A stretch of 64,000 bases of DNA, from assembly GCA_963691815.1 (NCBI GenBank), contig OY829651.1:13872917-13936916 (forward strand). The letters are read 5' to 3'. Below, one piece after another: positions 51,055 through 61,764 of this stretch. Position numbers and translations under genes: made by a program. The notes below the pieces were generated by a model that made no database searches, was not told the origin of the DNA, and saw nothing but the letters and a program-made list of their open reading frames with translations. Numbering within the stretch: the first letter of the stretch is position 1; the number at the start of each line of letters is the position of its first letter. This stretch comes from Echiichthys vipera. Lineage: Eukaryota > Chordata > Actinopteri > Perciformes > Trachinidae.

Positions 51055-51600
51055 CTTTGAAGGTCAGCCAGTGTGACAGGGTTAATGCTACATTACCATT
51101 AGCCCACAAGCACCATTTTATTGTATTTAAAACGCCTGTCTTAAAAATAGCTAGTTAACTTTCCAAAGCTAGAGTTATACAACTTAAGTTGAAGTCAACA
51201 GCCGCATTTAAAACAACATGAGGTATCTTAGAGTAAGCTGCTTCAGCTAAGCCTATGCTAAAAAGCTAAAAATCCCCATGAATGAATGTGTAAGTGCACT
51301 AGAAACAGCACACGTGTTGAGGAAAATTATTTCTAGTGTTTTGCAGGACTTCTTAATACACTTCATTCATGTTTTCAGAGGCGTTTAGCAAGCTAACATT
51401 AGCTACACGCTACTATCACGTTTCTCAGTTAGCGTTGACGTCAGCTCGCATGTCAGTTGGCAAAAAGTTAAACATACTGATAATGTTTTAAAATGATAAC
51501 AAAAATGCCTTACCAGCGTGTAAATCCAAACGGAGGAGGCTACAGCCGCTAAATTGCAGTTCTGGCCGCCATACCAAGTACAGGAAGCAGCCTGCGTTAC
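51055..51600 (-). promoter_or_regulatory. 5' region of the KASH-like gene with probable non-coding exon
   Basis: CTG|GTAAGG on the minus strand (exon end 51514) is a good donor for a non-coding first exon at about 51514-51570. The CCGCC-rich sequence around it fits a promoter. The acceptor in front of the ATG at 51054 would be CTTCAAAG, which is weak. Confidence 0.4.
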
Positions 51601-52660
51601 CGCGTTAACAGGGTTACCAAGGTTACCAGGGCACAGTAAAAGCTGTTTAGATTTGAACTTTTCAAATGTGAATTTTGTAAAATTTAAGAAACAACTATAC
51701 ATTTATTCTGGGGGTGTCAGTATAATTTTCTAATCATTTAAAAAAAAAAATCACGCAATTCAACTGGAAACGAAATATGTAATTGTCAAAAGAAAACAAT
51801 ACATTGGATTGTCAAAGTTTAAATCCTAAAGGAAAACGGCACATCCATAAATCCAGATTTTCAAAATCGCGGCCAACTTTTAGTTTTACAATTGAGTTTC
51901 TGTTTCTGTTTACATCTTTGAAAAGGTCCATACTACAAGATTATTTTTAAGGAAATGTGATTATATAGCCTACCTTTTTTCTATTTATTTATTTATGCTA
52001 TATTCATTGTTTTATTCTCTCCTTTAGTTTTTTCTTAATGTGTATTTAAGTACTCTCTCTTCTTAAATGTATTGATAAGTATATATATATATATACTTTT
52101 AAAAAGTAGTTAGTTATAACACTGATTTCACCCATGATTCCAGCTAATCCACGTTTCTACTGCAAAGCTTTCCACTGCCTAGTGTTTTTTTTTGTGTAAA
52201 CCTTTAAATGGTATTAATAAGGTTAATTATTTCCTAGCTAGAATTTTACTGGGATTCAATTAATTTAAGACTGCAAGTTTACTTCTTAACAGAGGTCGAC
52301 AAATAGCACCAAAGAAGTATTGGGATTAATCAAAGAAAACTTACAAATTTCAGTGCAATCATATCAAGGAAATGGTGCTTTAACATACGCAGTCAATTAA
52401 AACATTAATGACGCTAAACGCTCATAACTATAGGATTTATTTTATTTTACTTTATCACCACTGATGAACCCCCAAATTGACATTTGACACAGAACAGGTA
52501 CTGATGACCGTGGTAACATGTATGGATGGGCCCAAAAGTAGTTCTGACTGCATTAATTATGATCACATTTATACTATTTTACTAAACATCTAGTTTGAGA
52601 CTCTAAACCGTCAGTGTACGTGTGTTTAAAATGACTGGAACTGCAGACAACTCTTCAAAT
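51601..52660. other. Intergenic sequence
   Basis: AT-rich with a short (TA)n at 52080-52096. No gene or recognisable mobile element. Confidence 0.5.
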
Positions 52661-52666
52661 CCAAAT

Positions 52667-54665
52667 TTTATTATTACACCACAAAGTACAAAAGATAAAA
52701 CAATAAAACTGTTCTGTACTCCCTTTAAAGCCATTTATTTGAACAACTTTCAAACAGCAAAACCAAACATCAAACGTTCATAAACCTTCACCTGTGTGAG
52801 ACCACATGGTCCAGAACATAAAGAGAGGCCGACATATGCACGTGAAACAATTAACAATACTTACAAACAATATTTTTGGCTGCATGTAGATTCAGTGCAG
52901 GACAAGTAAGAGCACTTGTCATTTTTCGTTAAGGTGTTAGAAAGACAAAACAAGATTGTACTGAGGTAACTGCTGTGAGACAGGTTTGCTGTGTCCCAAA
53001 TCCATACCATTGAATATAATCGTTTAAACTGAAAGCTAATTTCAATCGATTTCCAATTTAAAATTGAAATTGTGACACCCTTAATTCATACTACATACTT
53101 AATCAAAACTCATAGGCATCTATTGAGTTCTACATAATCCAAACAATCAGGTGAAGATGATAATAAAAATAATGCATGGTGATTTTCTGTAAACTTACTG
53201 CAAAAACAGGATGCTATAAAGACTAGCATACAGTATATTCTGTGTACAATTAGTTAATAGTTGTTCCACTGTAAGTTTGGTTTGTAGTACTGACTGAAAC
53301 ATGGACAGCATACTGAGAAACGTGGGTAGGTACCACACCAGGTAGATTTGAAATGCTGAATGCTGAATGACTTTACATGCGTGTCTAAAGAGCAACACTA
53401 GATTTCACCCCCTACTATTTCTGTCGGGTGTTTTCTCTTTCTCAGTGCTCAGTGATTGTCTCACTTGGTGTAAAAATAATCAATATAAAAGCTCAGTGCT
53501 CCGTAAATAATAAAGTCAGGAGTGGATGTAGACAAGAGGGAAGCACATTATGATCCAAGCAGCTAAAGCACAACAGCAGTTTATGATCTTATGGACTATA
53601 AGTGCTGCACAGATGATGTATTTTGGTAGGATGAACAGGAAGTCAGCATCTTCCTGGGTCCCTCAACAAAAGGCCAGTGGGACATTTCCATTGAATGTGG
53701 GTTAATTGCAGAAAATAAGCTCTGTGGCAAACAAAACTACTAACATCAGCAAGATAATCTCAAAGTTAAACCACTTTTATGATTTGACATGAAGAGTAAA
53801 TGCAATGACCAGAGGTAAAAAAAAAAAAAAAAAAAAGCAAACTCTAGGCTATAAACGAGCTTCCAACTGATTTCGGGTGTTTGGCGTGATGGCGTTTAAT
53901 GTCCTCGACGACCGCTGTAGTCTCATTTAGTCACTTGTTAGCAACTAATCTTTTAGAGACACGTAAACGCTTCAAATTTCCCAAGTGTGGTATTTAGTGA
54001 TGCATTTTATCTCGTAAAAAAACTGTGAAAATCTCTTAAACTTGTGTCGACCGCAGACCTTATTTCAGGAATCCAACCAGAAACGGTCAAAAACCCACTG
54101 ACTTCAAGACGAGGGAACTGAAAGTGCAAAAATAACTCATTTCTCATTCCTGCAGCACCCTATTCAGGAACAGTACAAGCCAAATCTGTATGACCGTAGG
54201 CACGATAAACTGTACGAGAAAGGCCCATTTAAGTTGAAATCCCGAGAGCATGACTGCCCGGGAGTCAAAGTCAAAAGCTGCGAGTGCTTGTTAACGAGGA
54301 TTTAAAATTAGACATCGTCACTATCAATAAAATACATTCTCATTTGTTCGTTACATATATTTTCAGTGCTCAGTATTCCAGAGGATGAAAACCTCAATCA
54401 GTGTACAGATTACCTTCACTCAGGTCAAAGTCAATGTAACTTCTAATGTAGACGCATCATTTATTCGTCTCATCACAGGTGACGCTACAGAGAAGATACC
54501 TGCGGACAGGTATACCCGTTAACATCTTAAACAACCGCACACTCTTCTGGCTTCTTCCCTTCCCAAGCGACCTCAACTTGAACTGAGGCGATCTTCCCTG
54601 CTGCTCCCAATAACATTAACCATCACCACTGAAGCAAAGACACACGGCCTGTTAATATGAAGCTG
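52667..54665 (-). other. Probable long 3' UTR of zdhhc24
   Basis: Follows the zdhhc24 stop codon on the minus strand. AATAAA at 52672-52667 would give a UTR of about 2 kb. It contains an A-run at 53819-53836. No other exon is seen. Confidence 0.45.
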
Positions 54666-57600
54666 TTACTGGGCGGGTTCCAGCGATCCTGTGACCTCAA
54701 AGTGTATCCCATCTCCAGGGACAGGTGATCGGATGAGTGGGCAGAGCCAGCAGAGGTACCAGCGAAGGCCCAGAGAGTGACGCAGGTTGCCCACGAGCCC
54801 GAGGTTGTAGGGTCGGCGGGTGGAGTACCACTCCCTGGTGGTCTGTCCCCGAGACATCAGGTAGAGATGGAAGAAGAAAAAGGCAGACACCAGCAGGAAG
54901 CCCACCACGCATGTGTCTGCGATAAAGGCGAAGGCGAAGGCTCGGGCTGAGACTTGGCCTGCGGAGAGAAGGGACATCAACCCAAGATCTTATATCCAGA
55001 TATAGGTCATTACAAATCTTGATAATTTATATTTATATACCATGTTCTCTGGTAATTCTATAAATACATATTTTGATGATGTAATTGTGTATCCCGATAT
55101 CTTGATATGTGATTTTTGTCACGATATGATTCCATTTAAAGACGATAAATTATCAAATTACAGCCCAGCAATGATTAAAGTTTAGGTTAGATTTGGTTAC
55201 ATTCCTGGGATTTATCTCATCACATAAACAACTGAACTCAAGTTTCCACGAGCATGAATAAATCCTGCTGCATTCAAATTTAAAGAGAGCTGTGGGAAAT
55301 GTTCATAGCATTCAAAATAAGATATATATATATATATATATTTCTGCATCCGCTGCTTTCCCCAGATTGGTTCTCAAAGTGTCATCCACATGTATTTTAT
55401 TGCGGGTGATTCATGAGACTCTTTGAACAGGACTTTCCCCTCAAGAGAGTTTTGGTACATGAAAATAGAGCCGACAAGAAAATAACGAGGTAGGCAACAC
55501 ACGACATCCATTGCAAATCTGTCCTTTGCTCTTTCTGAGGTTTCATACAATTTCCTTCCCTCATTAAAAGTTTCTTTTGGTGGAGTTTTCTTTTTCCAAA
55601 CCAAGGGTCTAAAGATAGAGGGTGTCAGGGTGTGCAAGAGGTGAGGCAAGGTTATGATTTGTTATACTGGGCGACATAAGTGAACTGTCATATTTGCAAT
55701 ATACAGTAATTGTGTATGTGAGCGCATGTTTAAATAGTCTCTTATTTAAAACAAGTCAAAGATCAAGAGGATCTGCCAGTGTCCCCCGTCTCATTCAGGA
55801 TGTCTAATTATCAGCATCATCGAACTAGAAACTGAAACAATTATTCAACAAATTAATTAGTTGGGCCAGTAAATCTTAGTCTTTTATCCGTTTTGTAAGT
55901 GGAATATTCAGTGGTTTTGGACTGTTTGGACTTTTTAAAAAGTTTCCTATAATTCTAATAACAACTCTCACGCCCCTCCCCCTCTACCACCAAGCTCCAT
56001 AGCTCCCTCCAATCAAGTGCTCGTCAGTGGGTGTGCACCAGATTCCAACTTACTCATAGATACAGATTGCTAATGTCAATTAGCTTATGCCTAGGTTGCG
56101 GTGTGTACATGCGTGTGTACGAGCTGTGCCTGAGTCCTGCTCTGAGTGGATGGGAGGATACGGGCACGGTGGATTTTTGCAAACAACAGCCTCTACGTTC
56201 ACATAGAGGCGGGTATTTGTTTCTAAAACCAGATGATTTATGTTGTTCTATCGGAACAAAGTGTCGGTTTCAGTGAATATGATCAAAAATGTTGCCAACT
56301 GCATCTTTACTTCTATTTTTTTAAACAGGAAATAAAAAGATAATAAAAAAAGATGCTTTATATTTAACAGTGTTTTTTCACAGGTTTATTTTCATTTTTT
56401 ACCTCTAACATATCTAGTTTCTATGTGGGAGATCACTCTACTTTAAATCTACAGTATTATAGAAAACTTTATAATGAGTAAAGCTGGTAGCAAACAATAA
56501 CAAATAAAACAACTAATATGGCAGAAACCATATCTTACCTGAAACAAGCATGATCCAGGGTATGAGCAGCAGCATGACGCTGTGCATAGTCACACCCTCC
56601 TTCAATATGACAATGAAGACCTCTGCATTCATCAGAGTGGCGTACAGGAGTCCCGACCACATGAAAAACAAACAGCTCAGGAAGAAGCGGTAGTTATGGA
56701 AGCCCACGCACTGGCCAAAAAAGACGCAGTGGTGATCCCGTCGCAGCACACACACTTTGCAGTCATAGCAGTGGGAGCAGCGAGGAGGAGTGTGTGTCTC
56801 GCATGTATAACAGTACCTGTGTGTGGCGGGGAAAGACAGAAAATACTATTATCTATGGTCAGAAATGCTCCTAATCTCACTGAAACATAAAGATGGTGAG
56901 TATCAGCTGGGGCCCAGAGAAATGATGATTGGAAGTAGCAGCCTAAATATATCTTTCTGTGAAAAAGCAGAGAAGCAACTTTCTTGGAACAACATTTTCT
57001 AAAATAACATTTTATGTTGTAGTATAAAGATTTATGTTAACTGGAATCAGACTCAGCCAAGTATGAATACACACACAAGGAATGGACGAAGACAGCAAGT
57101 TGAACACAGATAAACACTTCAGTGCTGTGTACATATCGTCTGTATATAAAAAAGTGTGTACACATACGGAGTGCAAACTGCTGCAATCAAACATATGATA
57201 TATATAACAAAATACATGTTTCACTATTTATGTACACTTCTTCACATTTTTTGGTTAATTCACTTTTTTAGTTCTTGTTGTATATTTGTTTTGTTAACTA
57301 TGTTGTGCATTTATTTACTGTTAAAGTAGTATTTTATTATAAATGAATATGATAGATGGATTATATACACAAAGGTTGATATTACGGAATATTTTTGACA
57401 CATTTAGATGTTTATAAGATAGATTTAACCCTATAAAAAATATATAATTTAGTTGAACAGTCGATTCTTGTTGTTACAGGTTTATTATGCACAGGAAATG
57501 TTCCTGAGTTGAACTGGAACTAAGGCAGCCTGAGCATAAAATGAGGCCCAAACTATAAAAAACAGCCTAAGACCAAAGTATTCAAAAGAATGTTGAGAGA

Positions 57601-59271
57601 TGTCCACATACCTTTAGCCATATAGGGTCTAATTAAAATGCATTCATTTCCTTCCCTGACCTTTCTAAGGGGGCTTTTATTGTTCTGGTTTAATTTTTAT
57701 TGTTCTTAATATTAATATATGTGTATTACAGTTTTTCTTTAATTTTATATTCATATTTGGAAATAAAAAACATAAAGTGTGTCCTTTTTGAAATAATATT
57801 TTTTTTTACAATGTGCATCTTTCTGTTGGTGTCTGGTATTTTCCAGAGAATATGTCACCAGTCGGACGCCGTTCGCTGGTATTATCCATATCCGGACAGA
57901 TCTCTGCCACAGTTTATTGTCTTTTTGTGTTGCTTTACTGGGTGCAAGTACAATTTATTTACACACCTCTAAGAATCTACAGGTGAAGTCTCATTTCATA
58001 CATGCGTATTTAAATGTCTAATTAGTAAATGAAAGTGACGCTGATGAGAGATAGCAGTGAGAACGTTTGGGCGACGTTCAGCCTGAGCGGCTCAGGTGGT
58101 TTACATCAAAAATGGAAATAAAGAAAACTTACGGTGTATTTTGGAGCTGTTAAAGCATGTAGTTTTGTTATGAAGGACTGTAGTATGGTCCCGGATGTTT
58201 TGGCTGCATAGATGTTAATTTGGACCCCAGCAGCTCCCAATGTTTACAGCAAGGAGCTTGGGGTGGCCGACTAGTATTTTTTGGGGATATTTAAAATGCC
58301 TTCCAGTTCTAGTGATAAATATTCTTTAAAAATGAACATTGATTAATCTTTGAAAGTGTCTACTTGCATTATTACGCCATTATCAGTATATCAGTTGAAA
58401 ATGGTCTCAAAACGGCAATAATATCGCTTTTTCGCAATAATTTCTGGGACAATTTATTGCCCAGCAAAATTTATTATCGTGACAGAAGTTCAACACCATT
58501 AAATTAACTAAAAACAGAAAGAGTGATAGAATTTAACCAAAAACTGTCCAACCGGTGACACAGTTCGGCTATAACATAACGTGCCCGTGTTCCGGCCCCA
58601 ACAGACTCTACAACCGCCTCTGCCTGTAATAACCTATAGCAGGGCTATTCAATTGGAAGAATATTTCCACTGATTTGTATTGAAGTAGAAGTATAAAGTA
58701 GCATGTAAATAAAATATTCAGGTAAAGGAGAAGAGCCTTAAACTTGTACTTTAGTCCAATAATCGAGTGAAAACCTCTGGTTAACAGGTTTGTTCATTTA
58801 ACAAGGATTGTTTTATGACAAACCTGTTGCACTTTGAGGCCTATGACTATTAACATTGATAAAATAAAGACAATTTATGCACTCCTATGTCGCTGCATTG
58901 TTTTACATGATCCATTAATGTGATGCACATCCTATGGTAATAACCCACCCAGCTCTCCCTCCTTACCTCCACCCCTGGCCCATGCCCTCTCCTCCCAGAA
59001 ACACCCCCTTGATGCTGGAGCTGGTCCTGAGGAAGAGCAGGGCGTTCCAGCAGATGTTCGCCAGCATGAAGTACTGGGCCAGCAGGTGGACCGTCTTCCA
59101 CCAGGCAGTCCACACCCTCTTCTTCTGGTCCGCCTCCAGCGGAGCCTCGACCAGCACCAGGTAGCTCACCTCCCCGGTGATGGAGAAGACCAGGAAGGTG
59201 TTGAGGACCACGGGGAGGTGGCGACACACCCTGTCCACCTTAAAAAACACTCGACTGGCTAAACTGGTCAT
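54666..59271 (-). CDS. zdhhc24: Palmitoyltransferase ZDHHC24 (DHHC zinc-finger enzyme)
   Basis: Three exons on the minus strand: 59271-58967, 56816-56539 and 54958-54666, 876 bases encoding 291 residues (human about 284). The exon 1/2 junction restores GQGWRYCYTC and the exon 2/3 junction VSGQVSARAF. Two N-terminal membrane helices are followed by the cysteine-rich domain with YCYTC, PPRCSHCYDCKVC and the catalytic RRDHHC, then CVGFHNYRFF, two more helices, the conserved TTxE-type motif (GQTTREW) and a C-terminal block ending PGDGIHFEVT as in ZDHHC24. The active cysteine is present. DHHC enzymes take palmitate from palmitoyl-CoA onto their own cysteine and pass it to substrate cysteines at Golgi/ER membranes; substrates of ZDHHC24 are poorly known. 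Start codon MTSLASRV is the first in the exon, followed upstream by GC-richer sequence. Confidence 0.94.
55322..55342. repeat. (TA)n microsatellite
   Basis: Short alternating TA tract in zdhhc24 intron 2. The rest of both large introns (54959-56538 and 56817-58966) is AT-rich with no recognisable gene or element. Confidence 0.85.
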
Positions 59272-60790
59272 GTTTCTTGCCTGTCCACCTCCGTGTGTGA
59301 CAGCTCAGAGGACGGGATTGACAGACGCACCGTGGTAACCGTTGGTTAGCTTAAAAACCGCTCCGTCAGCTTTCTCTTCGAGGTTAAACTAACCGCATGG
59401 TGTCAATAATACTTTATATAAATCCTCGACGAATTAAAGTAACGTAAGAGTTGAAATATGACGCTGTTGAATCCTCCCTAACCTGCCACGATCTCCGCTG
59501 CTGGACGGAATGAAGCGCCTGTCAACGGGTGTTACATGAAAATACATCCGCGGTGGAACATACTGTAGTTCCGCTTTGGTGAACAACTGTGTTCCCCTTT
59601 ATCCAAAACAAATGCCTAAAAGTATGCACACAAAACCAAAACTAAGGCAGGCAAAACAAAATAACAAGGATAAGTACACACATATATATATAATCTAAAG
59701 ATATAGCAAAAAAGGACCTTGAGATTATCCCCATTTATGCTGATGTTTTAAATACTCCATCCGCAGTTTCTCCATGTGGATCACTGAAACAGGTTCATGA
59801 TGCCAGTTCCTGAAACAAGGTGGATTTGATTATTTCCAGTCCATGAGAGTTGTTTTTTATGCTAGAACCATTTATAGTAAAGATGGACGTATGCAAGTTC
59901 CCCTTTCAAAATTATAATGTGGATCTTTGGATTTTTATCGGCCATATAACGTCATTTGTGAGAAATGCTTTATTTAAAATGGATTAAGTTTCCTCCTTGT
60001 GTTTTATTGAGGATTATCTTTCCTGTCAGTTGTGTTTAATTTCTATTTAAACTGTTGGTGTCCTCAAAAGGTCTCCCTCAAAAGGTTTTTATCTCAGCAG
60101 TCAGCACACTTCCTGGTTAAATAAAGGCTTAATTAAAAAAAACGTGGTTGTGTTGGACTGGTGGATTATTAGTCAAATATTGAAATGAGTAACCAACATA
60201 TTTGTGCTTATGCTGCTCCGCCCTAAAATAGGTTGCTGCAAACCTGTTTAACCTGCTGCTGTTTCACTGCCCTGCTTCACTAAATACATTTTTTGTTTGT
60301 TCCCTCCATCTAACCAGTACCCACCTACAGCCCTGCTATTTCAACCCTGAAGAGGGAAATAGCCTTATTATCGCCTTGCTTCACAAGAGAGAGAGAGTAA
60401 GAAAGAGTCCTGACCAGGGGCAGCGCAAGAAAATCTGAGGCCCTTGGGTCAGATTTCTGGCATGTCCCTCACCTCTGTCTTTATGCCAGAAATAATAGCC
60501 ATATTTTACCATACCTAAATACAATAACCAGTGAGTTGTACATCTGAACTATTCTCATTTCTGATGTTAAGGTAATTTCACTCTCTATAAGCCAGAGTCG
60601 CCAACTTCTGGTCCTGAAGAGCCCCTGAATCGTCCATTTCCCCCCAACACTGCCCACACCTGATTTGCATTTTACTGTCTGAACACATTTCATCTAAGTA
60701 ACCAGAGAAATAAACAGTGCTGGCCTCTCCAGAACCAGGAGTGGAGGCGTCACATCTGTGATATAATTATAATTTATGGATATAAGATGT
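59272..60790. other. Intergenic region with zdhhc24 promoter side and a retroposon tail
   Basis: The first ~300 bases are GC-richer and likely hold the zdhhc24 5' UTR and promoter. At 60110-60145 CCTGGTTAAATAAAGGC followed by an A-rich run is the style of a fish retroposon 3' tail. Nothing else is seen. Confidence 0.45.
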
Positions 60791-61146
60791 GGCTACACGG
60801 TGGTGTAGTGGTTAGCACTGTCGCATCACAGCAAGAAGGTTCAGGTTCGCATCCCGGCCTGGGCCTTTCTGTGTGGAGTTTGCATGTTCTCCCCGTGTCT
60901 GCGTGGGTTTTCTCCGGGTTCTCCGGTTTCCTCCCACAATCCAAAGACGTGCATGTGCTAGGTTAATTGATGACTCTAAAAATTGCCCGTAGGTGTGAAT
61001 GGTCGTCTGTCTCTGTTCGTCTCTATGTGCCCTGCGATAGACTGGCGTCCTGTCCAGGGTGTACCCCGCCTCACGCCCAATGTCAGCTGGGATCGGCTCC
61101 AGCACCCCCTGCGACCCCGACCCCGGGATAAGCGGTGGAAGATGAT
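60791..61146 (+). mobile_element. tRNA-derived SINE, full length, plus orientation
   Basis: Same family as 35757-36119: A-box region GGTGGTGTAGTGGTTAGC, B box GGTTCGCATCCC, the fish core, and tail CGACCCCGGGATAAGCGG, GGAAGATGAT. A perfect 12-base target-site duplication, GATATAAGATGT, flanks it (60779-60790 and 61147-61158). Its relation to the other copy is inverted. Confidence 0.93.
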
Positions 61147-61158
61147 GATATAAGATGT

Positions 61159-61764
61159 AATTGGAATGGGATGTGCGTTTCATTGTTTCAACATAAAGCT
61201 TTTTGACAATGTTTTGTTTTCCTTAATGTTACATTTAAGGTGCATATCTGTTTGTGAGGATTCTCAGATGGCAGGACAGTGGTGTTTGCTCCTGCCACCG
61301 TCAAACTAACACAACTCCCTGCGTGAAGTCACTGGAGGGGAGGAAGTAGATAAGATTATTGGCCGCTGAAGGGCCCGTGTTTCCTAATTAAAACAGGAAG
61401 AGTGATGACTCATCTCATCCTCAGTGAGTTATCGTTTTCTGGGCGTGACTCAGCTCTCTGTGTCTTCCTCTAGATAGTGAGCTCAGGACGGTTCCTGGTA
61501 TGTTCAGCGTGGTGTCCCCTCTACAACACACGCCTCCGTTCAAATATCAGAAATGAGGTAGAAATTAGTTCTAATTATTGTGCCTTATAAATGGTGTCAA
61601 GTATAGACCTGTTTTAATGACTTGGTTACCCGAGTGGCATTAAAACAAAAAGCTCTCACTTCTGGTCAGCGCCCATGTGTTTGGCAGCTGTCTCTGGTCC
61701 CTCCTCCCCCAAAGCGCAGACCTTAATCCCTGATAATCTCTACATCCACTGAACGCCTGAAGTC
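61159..61764 (+). promoter_or_regulatory. Upstream region of the last gene
   Basis: Non-coding sequence before the ATG at 61765, presumably promoter and 5' UTR. No clear core element. Confidence 0.3.

Noticed and set aside
60791..60860. Possible tRNA gene at the SINE head
   Set aside because: A and B boxes are present but the stems of a functional tRNA are not, and the sequence continues as a SINE with target-site duplications.
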